From contig NZ_JASLAW010000166.1 in the NCBI RefSeq assembly GCF_030147005.1, positions 1 through 25,812 on the forward strand: a DNA stretch of 25,812 bases. The letters are read 5' to 3'. Source of the DNA: Pseudomonas sp. (GTDB taxonomy: Bacteria; Pseudomonadota; Gammaproteobacteria; Pseudomonadales; Pseudomonadaceae). Shown piece by piece: positions 23,104 to 25,812 of the stretch (positions are counted from its first letter, which is position 1; each line of letters starts with the position of its first letter). Under the pieces are notes generated by a model, which searched no databases, was not told the origin of the DNA, and was given only the letters and a program-made list of their open reading frames with translations. Both the position numbers and the translations under genes were made by a program.

Positions 23104-24387
23104 TCAAAAACCCAATTTATCCCGCAGCCCGTAGTACCACGCGCCCATTGCGGCAAACGGTGTGCGCAGGAGCTGTCCACCTGGGAACGGATAATGGGGA
23201 AGGTCGGCAAATGCATCAAAGCGCTCAGCCTGGCCTCTCAGTGCCTCGGCCAGTACCTTGCCCGCCAGGTGGGTGTATGTCACGCCATGGCCGCTACAGC
23301 CTTGCGAGTAATAGATGTTGTCGCCGAGGCGGCCAACCTGCGGCAAGCGCGACAGGGTCAGCAGGAAATTGCCGGTCCAGGCGTAGTCGATCTTCACGTC
23401 CTTTAGCTGTGGGAACGCCTTGAGCATTTTTGGTCGGATGATCGCTTCGATATTTGCCGGGTCGCGCGCGCCGTAGACCACGCCGCCGCCGAAGATCAGG
23501 CGCTTGTCGCTGGTGAGGCGGTAGTAATCGAGCAGGTAGTTACAGTCTTCGACACAGTAGTCCTGTGGCAACAACGTCTTGGCCAATTCATCGCCCAAGG
23601 GTGCCGTGGTGATCACCTGCGTGCCGCAGGGCATCGACTTTGCGGCCAGCTCCGGCACCAGGTTCCCGAGATAGGCATTCCCAGCGACGATGATGAATTT
23701 GGCCCTGACCTTGCCTTCGGCGGTGTGCACCACCGGATTGGCGCCACGTTCGATGCGTACCGCTGCCGATTGCTCATAGACGGTGCCGCCCAGAGATTCC
23801 ACGGCGGCCGCTTCGCCCAGTGCCAGGTTCAGCGGGTGAATATGCCCACCGCTCATGTCCAGCAGGCCGCCTACGTAGTTGTCACAGGCCACCACTTCGC
23901 GGATACGGCGTTCGTCCAGCAGTTCCAGTTGCGTATGGCCGTAGCGCTCCCACAGACGCTTCTGCGATTCGAGGTGGCCCATGTGCTTGCTGTTGAGAGC
24001 GGCGAATACGCCGCCGTCCTTCAAGTCGCACTGGATCTGATATTTGGCCACGCGCTCGCGAATAATCCTGCCACCCTCGAATGCCATCTCGCCCAGCAAC
24101 TGCGCCTGCTTTGGCCCGACGCTGCGTTCAATGACGTCGATGTCGCGGCTGTAGCTATTGACGATTTGCCCGCCATTACGGCCGGACGCACCAAAACCCA
24201 CCTTGGCGGCTTCCAGGACCGTCACGCGAAAGCCGTTCTCGAGCAGAAACAGCGCACTGGAAAGACCGGTATAACCGGCACCGATCACGCAGACATCGGT
24301 TTCGATCTCACCTTGCAGCACCGGGCGCGGCGGCACCGCGTTCGCGGAATCGGCGTAATAAGAGTGTGGGTAGGGGGTGTTCGCCAT
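23104..24387 (-). CDS. FAD-dependent amine oxidase of the PuuB/PauB (OrdL) type
   Basis: This 427-aa protein belongs to the DAO family of FAD oxidoreductases and most resembles gamma-glutamylputrescine oxidases used in polyamine breakdown. The FAD-binding Rossmann motif is VCVIGAGYTGLSSALF at residues 32-47, followed by the subfamily's GFGASGRNGGQIV segment; the C-terminal FAD block is GDNIYYSQGCSGHGVTYTHL. It has no signal peptide. The start has AGAGG about 8 nt upstream. No other polyamine genes are near, so it is a stand-alone copy; Pseudomonas often carries several such paralogues, and the actual amine cannot be assigned. It is convergent with the tRNA cluster and divergent from tRNA-Val(GAC). 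Confidence 0.9.
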   Translation of the reverse strand: MANTPYPHSYYADSANAVPPRPVLQGEIETDVCVIGAGYTGLSSALFLLENGFRVTVLEAAKVGFGASGRNGGQIVNSYSRDIDVIERSVGPKQAQLLGEMAFEGGRIIRERVAKYQIQCDLKDGGVFAALNSKHMGHLESQKRLWERYGHTQLELLDERRIREVVACDNYVGGLLDMSGGHIHPLNLALGEAAAVESLGGTVYEQSAAVRIERGANPVVHTAEGKVRAKFIIVAGNAYLGNLVPELAAKSMPCGTQVITTAPLGDELAKTLLPQDYCVEDCNYLLDYYRLTSDKRLIFGGGVVYGARDPANIEAIIRPKMLKAFPQLKDVKIDYAWTGNFLLTLSRLPQVGRLGDNIYYSQGCSGHGVTYTHLAGKVLAEALRGQAERFDAFADLPHYPFPGGQLLRTPFAAMGAWYYGLRDKLGF

Positions 24388-24530
24388 CCTGGAACCTCTG
24401 TTTTATATTTTTTACGAGTGCGGCGATCCTACCTGAGTTGAAAATTGCCTGCCAGCCGCCCGTAATTCGCGCACGCATCGCTCGCCAATAAAAAATTCGC
24501 ATATTCATAGGGTTAGCTGCAAAAAAGATG

Positions 24531-24558
24531 TTGACACCCCTACGGAATTCCGTAGAAT
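24531..24558 (+). promoter_or_regulatory. Near-consensus promoter of tRNA-Val(GAC)
   Basis: A perfect TTGACA (24531-24536), a 16-nt spacer and TAGAAT (24553-24558) end 13 nt before the tRNA. Transcription should start near 24565, giving a very short 5' leader. The downstream GCCGCCTC is a GC-rich discriminator typical of stable-RNA promoters. Confidence 0.88.
24540..24555. promoter_or_regulatory. Perfect 16-bp palindrome inside the tRNA-Val promoter
   Basis: CTACGGAATTCCGTAG is its own reverse complement. It fills most of the spacer and covers the first half of the -10 box, so a dimeric protein bound here would block RNA polymerase. The operator role is inferred. Confidence 0.45.
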
Positions 24559-24571
24559 GCCGCCTCACAGC

Positions 24572-24648
24572 AGGCACGTAGCTCAGTTGGTTAGAGCACC
24601 ACCTTGACATGGTGGGGGTCGTTGGTTCGAGTCCAATCGCGCCTACCA
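24572..24648 (+). tRNA. tRNA-Val (anticodon GAC)
   Basis: This 77-nt cloverleaf has the anticodon GAC at 24606-24608, the D-arm GCTCAGTTGGTTAGAGC, the T-loop GGTTCGAGTCC and an encoded CCA at 24646-24648. Acceptor arms AGGCACG / CGCGCCT contain one A-C mismatch, A24576 against C24640 (pair 5-68). The rest of the fold is intact, so it is probably functional. It has its own promoter and terminator. Confidence 0.96.
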
Positions 24649-24675
24649 AACAAAATCCGCTCTGCTGGGCGGTCT

Positions 24676-24707
24676 AAAGGGGTCACCGGAAACGGTGACC
24701 CCTTTTT
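24676..24707 (+). terminator. Rho-independent terminator after tRNA-Val(GAC)
   Basis: AAAGGGGTCACCG and CGGTGACCCCTTT pair perfectly around a GAAA tetraloop and end in five Ts. It is one of the strongest terminators in the window. Confidence 0.95.
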
Positions 24708-24909
24708 GTTTTCTGCGATTTGCAAAACCTTTGCAAAACCCCACCTCAGTACGCCTACCTCCACGTAATCGATCTTCTCTTCGTCGCGTCCCTGCTGATA
24801 AGCAAGTTTCGCTCAGCCTGGCGTTGCGGCAGCAGCAGGAGTGGGGGCGGCGAGAAGGGAAGAGATTGAGTTAGAGCCTGAAGAGAATCCGCGCCGTTCT
24901 GAGAAATAT
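24708..24909. other. Gene-free stretch right of tRNA-Val, with an 11-bp tandem repeat
   Basis: I find no convincing gene in these 200 bp. TTTGCAAAACC occurs twice in perfect tandem at 24719-24740. The remainder has purine-rich and pyrimidine-rich patches and no Pseudomonas-like codon pattern in any frame. A short minus-strand frame ending at the repeat (including WGFAKVLQ) might be the tail of a lost gene, but there is too little to name. Confidence 0.4.
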
Positions 24910-24936
24910 AAAAAAGCCCGCACGATGGCGGGCTTT
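24910..24936 (-). terminator. Terminator of the cysteine-rich gene
   Basis: AAAGCCCGC (24913-24921) and GCGGGCTTT (24928-24936) pair around a 6-nt loop. On the minus strand the stem is followed by six Ts, so it terminates the cysteine-rich gene 41 nt after its stop. On the plus strand only three Ts follow, so read-through protection there is weak. Confidence 0.88.
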
Positions 24937-24977
24937 ATTGTGACTTCCGGCGGGTCGGCTACGCCAGCATCGCTAAA

Positions 24978-25544
24978 TTACGCTTGCTGAAACACGCCGA
25001 AGCCGCTGCCGTAAAACTGACCGTTGATATCCGCATGATATTGCGCAGGGTGAACCAATACCGCGAGTAAACGATTTCCTTCGAAGATTGAGAGGGAAAG
25101 CGCACCCTGATTAATCGACAACTGGAGCGAAAGCTGAATCCCGATCAGGTTCTCTGCATCAGGCACTGTGCCTTGCAGATAGACATTGCTGATATCCAGA
25201 TTTGTGCCCGTACCGGTTGCTTGACCGATGAATCTGACAAGCGGGCCTTGCTGCGGTGCGTTCGGGCCAATATTGGCGAGCGACGAATTGATCTGAACGG
25301 TTTCAGTGTGAGGTGAACAGCCGCAACCACAGCCCTCAAAATTGAAATACCCGCAGATGTTTTGCTGGCAGCCGCATCCGCATAGCGTTTGCGGATGTAC
25401 CTTTTGGTGGAGAACTTCTTGAAGCGCTGGCTTAGCGCTGACGACATCTTCTCGACGCTGAATTTCCGCGTCAAATGCGGCCTGAGATTGCTTTTTCAGC
25501 GCTTCTATTTCTTCTGGTTTGATGTCTTGCATAGAAAGGGCCAT
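24978..25544 (-). CDS. Orphan 188-aa protein with symmetrical Cys-Gly cluster
   Basis: I do not recognise this family. The protein has three parts. Residues 1-50 are charged and probably helical (MQDIKPEEIEALKKQSQAAF). Residues 54-77 hold all seven cysteines as CGCGC-x4-C-x7-CGCGC (Cys 55, 57, 59, 64, 72, 74, 76). Residues 80-188 are a cysteine-free, beta-rich domain with alternating hydrophobic strands ending in NGQFYGSGFGVFQ. There is no signal peptide. The start has AAGGA about 7 nt upstream and a terminator follows, so it appears to be a real single-gene unit. Base composition is lower in GC than the core genes, and it lies near a tRNA, suggesting transfer. The cluster could bind metal, form disulfides or be a modified-peptide core. 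The C-terminal domain faintly recalls the Rhodococcus VapA-type barrel; this is only an impression. Confidence 0.8.
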   Translation of the reverse strand: MALSMQDIKPEEIEALKKQSQAAFDAEIQRREDVVSAKPALQEVLHQKVHPQTLCGCGCQQNICGYFNFEGCGCGCSPHTETVQINSSLANIGPNAPQQGPLVRFIGQATGTGTNLDISNVYLQGTVPDAENLIGIQLSLQLSINQGALSLSIFEGNRLLAVLVHPAQYHADINGQFYGSGFGVFQQA

Positions 25545-25812
25545 AGCTAATTCCTTTTAATTTCAAGAAGCACCCGGAGACAATCCGCTTCTAAGCCGAC
25601 GCCTCCCTGGCGCGGAACGTCGCGTCATCTTTCGACTCGTGACCAAGCCTTTAAAGCATAGTATTTGGCCTATTTCAATTCTTCGATTGGCGACCAAATG
25701 CTAAGGATTAGCCTGCGCTTGCCCTGGTTAAAGGAGGCAAGGGTAAAGCCGATGATTGCCCGGAACAGGTCTGGATGGCGGATATCACCTAGTTGCCGAC
25801 TCAAGACGGTAT
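25545..25812. other. Right-end stretch without a convincing gene
   Basis: These 268 bp hold the upstream region of the cysteine-rich gene. A short inverted repeat, CTTGCC / GGCAAG, is at 25718-25741. A plus-strand ATG at 25752 opens a frame to the window end, but the purine-rich AAAGGAGG is about 13-15 nt away and only 20 codons are visible, so it is not called. Confidence 0.4.
25650..25678 (-). promoter_or_regulatory. Possible promoter of the cysteine-rich gene
   Basis: On the minus strand TTGAAA (25678-25673), a 17-nt spacer and TTTAAA (25655-25650) resemble a sigma-70 promoter with four to five matches per box. It would leave a leader of about 100 nt before the ATG at 25544. Confidence 0.35.

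Noticed and set aside
24399..24530. Possible sigma-54 promoter for the oxidoreductase (CTGGCAGGCAATTTTCA on the minus strand)
   Set aside because: The GG element is present but the GC of the -12 element is missing, so the match is too weak to report.
24308..24649. Minus-strand frame starting MVGAIGLEPTTPTMSRW
   Set aside because: It is the reverse complement of tRNA-Val(GAC) read through into the oxidoreductase start region.
24913..24936. GCGGGCTTT palindrome as a fifth REP element
   Set aside because: It resembles the REP core but is a simple 9-bp stem with a T-run, placed after a gene, so it is a terminator.
25752..25812. Plus-strand frame opening at ATG 25752 and running off the window
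   Set aside because: Only about 20 codons are visible, composition is not coding-like, and the purine-rich site is too far from the ATG.

Overview
The window is chromosomal DNA of a Pseudomonas, most likely of the P. fluorescens group. The gene order (LysR regulator, leuC, leuD, methyltransferase, leuB, asd, usg, fimV, truA, trpF, accD, folc/dedD, cvpA, purF, metZ, short-chain dehydrogenase) is the order I know from Pseudomonas genomes, and the right half (usg-truA-accD-folC-dedD-cvpA-purF) also follows the E. coli arrangement. Four REP-pair (REPIN-type) elements between genes also fit that group. Most of the window is ordinary, well-conserved core genome.

Region by region. From 1 to 2836 (minus strand) lies a large cyclic-di-GMP protein with five PAS domains plus GGDEF and EAL domains, cut by the window edge. 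At 2903-3790 (minus) is a LysR-type regulator that diverges from leuC. From 3930 to 8052 (plus) are leuC, leuD and leuB for leucine synthesis, with a SAM-dependent methyltransferase between leuD and leuB. Next come asd (8117-9229), a USG-1 paralogue of Asd that lacks the catalytic cysteine (9467-10477), and the polar hub protein FimV (10639-13200). Then follow truA, trpF, accD, folC, dedD, cvpA and purF (13379-20403). accD/folC and folC/dedD overlap, so these are probably translationally coupled. metZ (20470-21681) and an overlapping short-chain dehydrogenase close the run.

After 22458 the character changes. A tRNA cluster, Val(UAC)-Asp(GUC)-Asp(GUC), has a near-consensus promoter and a terminator. 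On the minus strand follows a PuuB/OrdL-like FAD amine oxidase (23104-24387). A lone tRNA-Val(GAC) follows, whose promoter carries a perfect 16-bp palindrome over the -10 box and whose acceptor stem has an A-C mismatch. Right of this tRNA the sequence no longer resembles core Pseudomonas DNA: about 200 bp with a tandem 11-bp repeat and no gene, then an orphan 188-aa protein on the minus strand with a symmetrical Cys-Gly cluster (CGCGC...C...CGCGC), then about 270 bp without a convincing gene. This tRNA-proximal tail looks like the edge of an accessory region and is the best candidate for something undescribed.

Functionally the core genes serve leucine, aspartate-family (asd, metZ), tryptophan, purine, folate and fatty-acid synthesis, with cell-pole and cell-envelope functions (fimV, dedD, cvpA) between them. 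No CRISPR array, intact insertion sequence, integrase or defence operon is visible.
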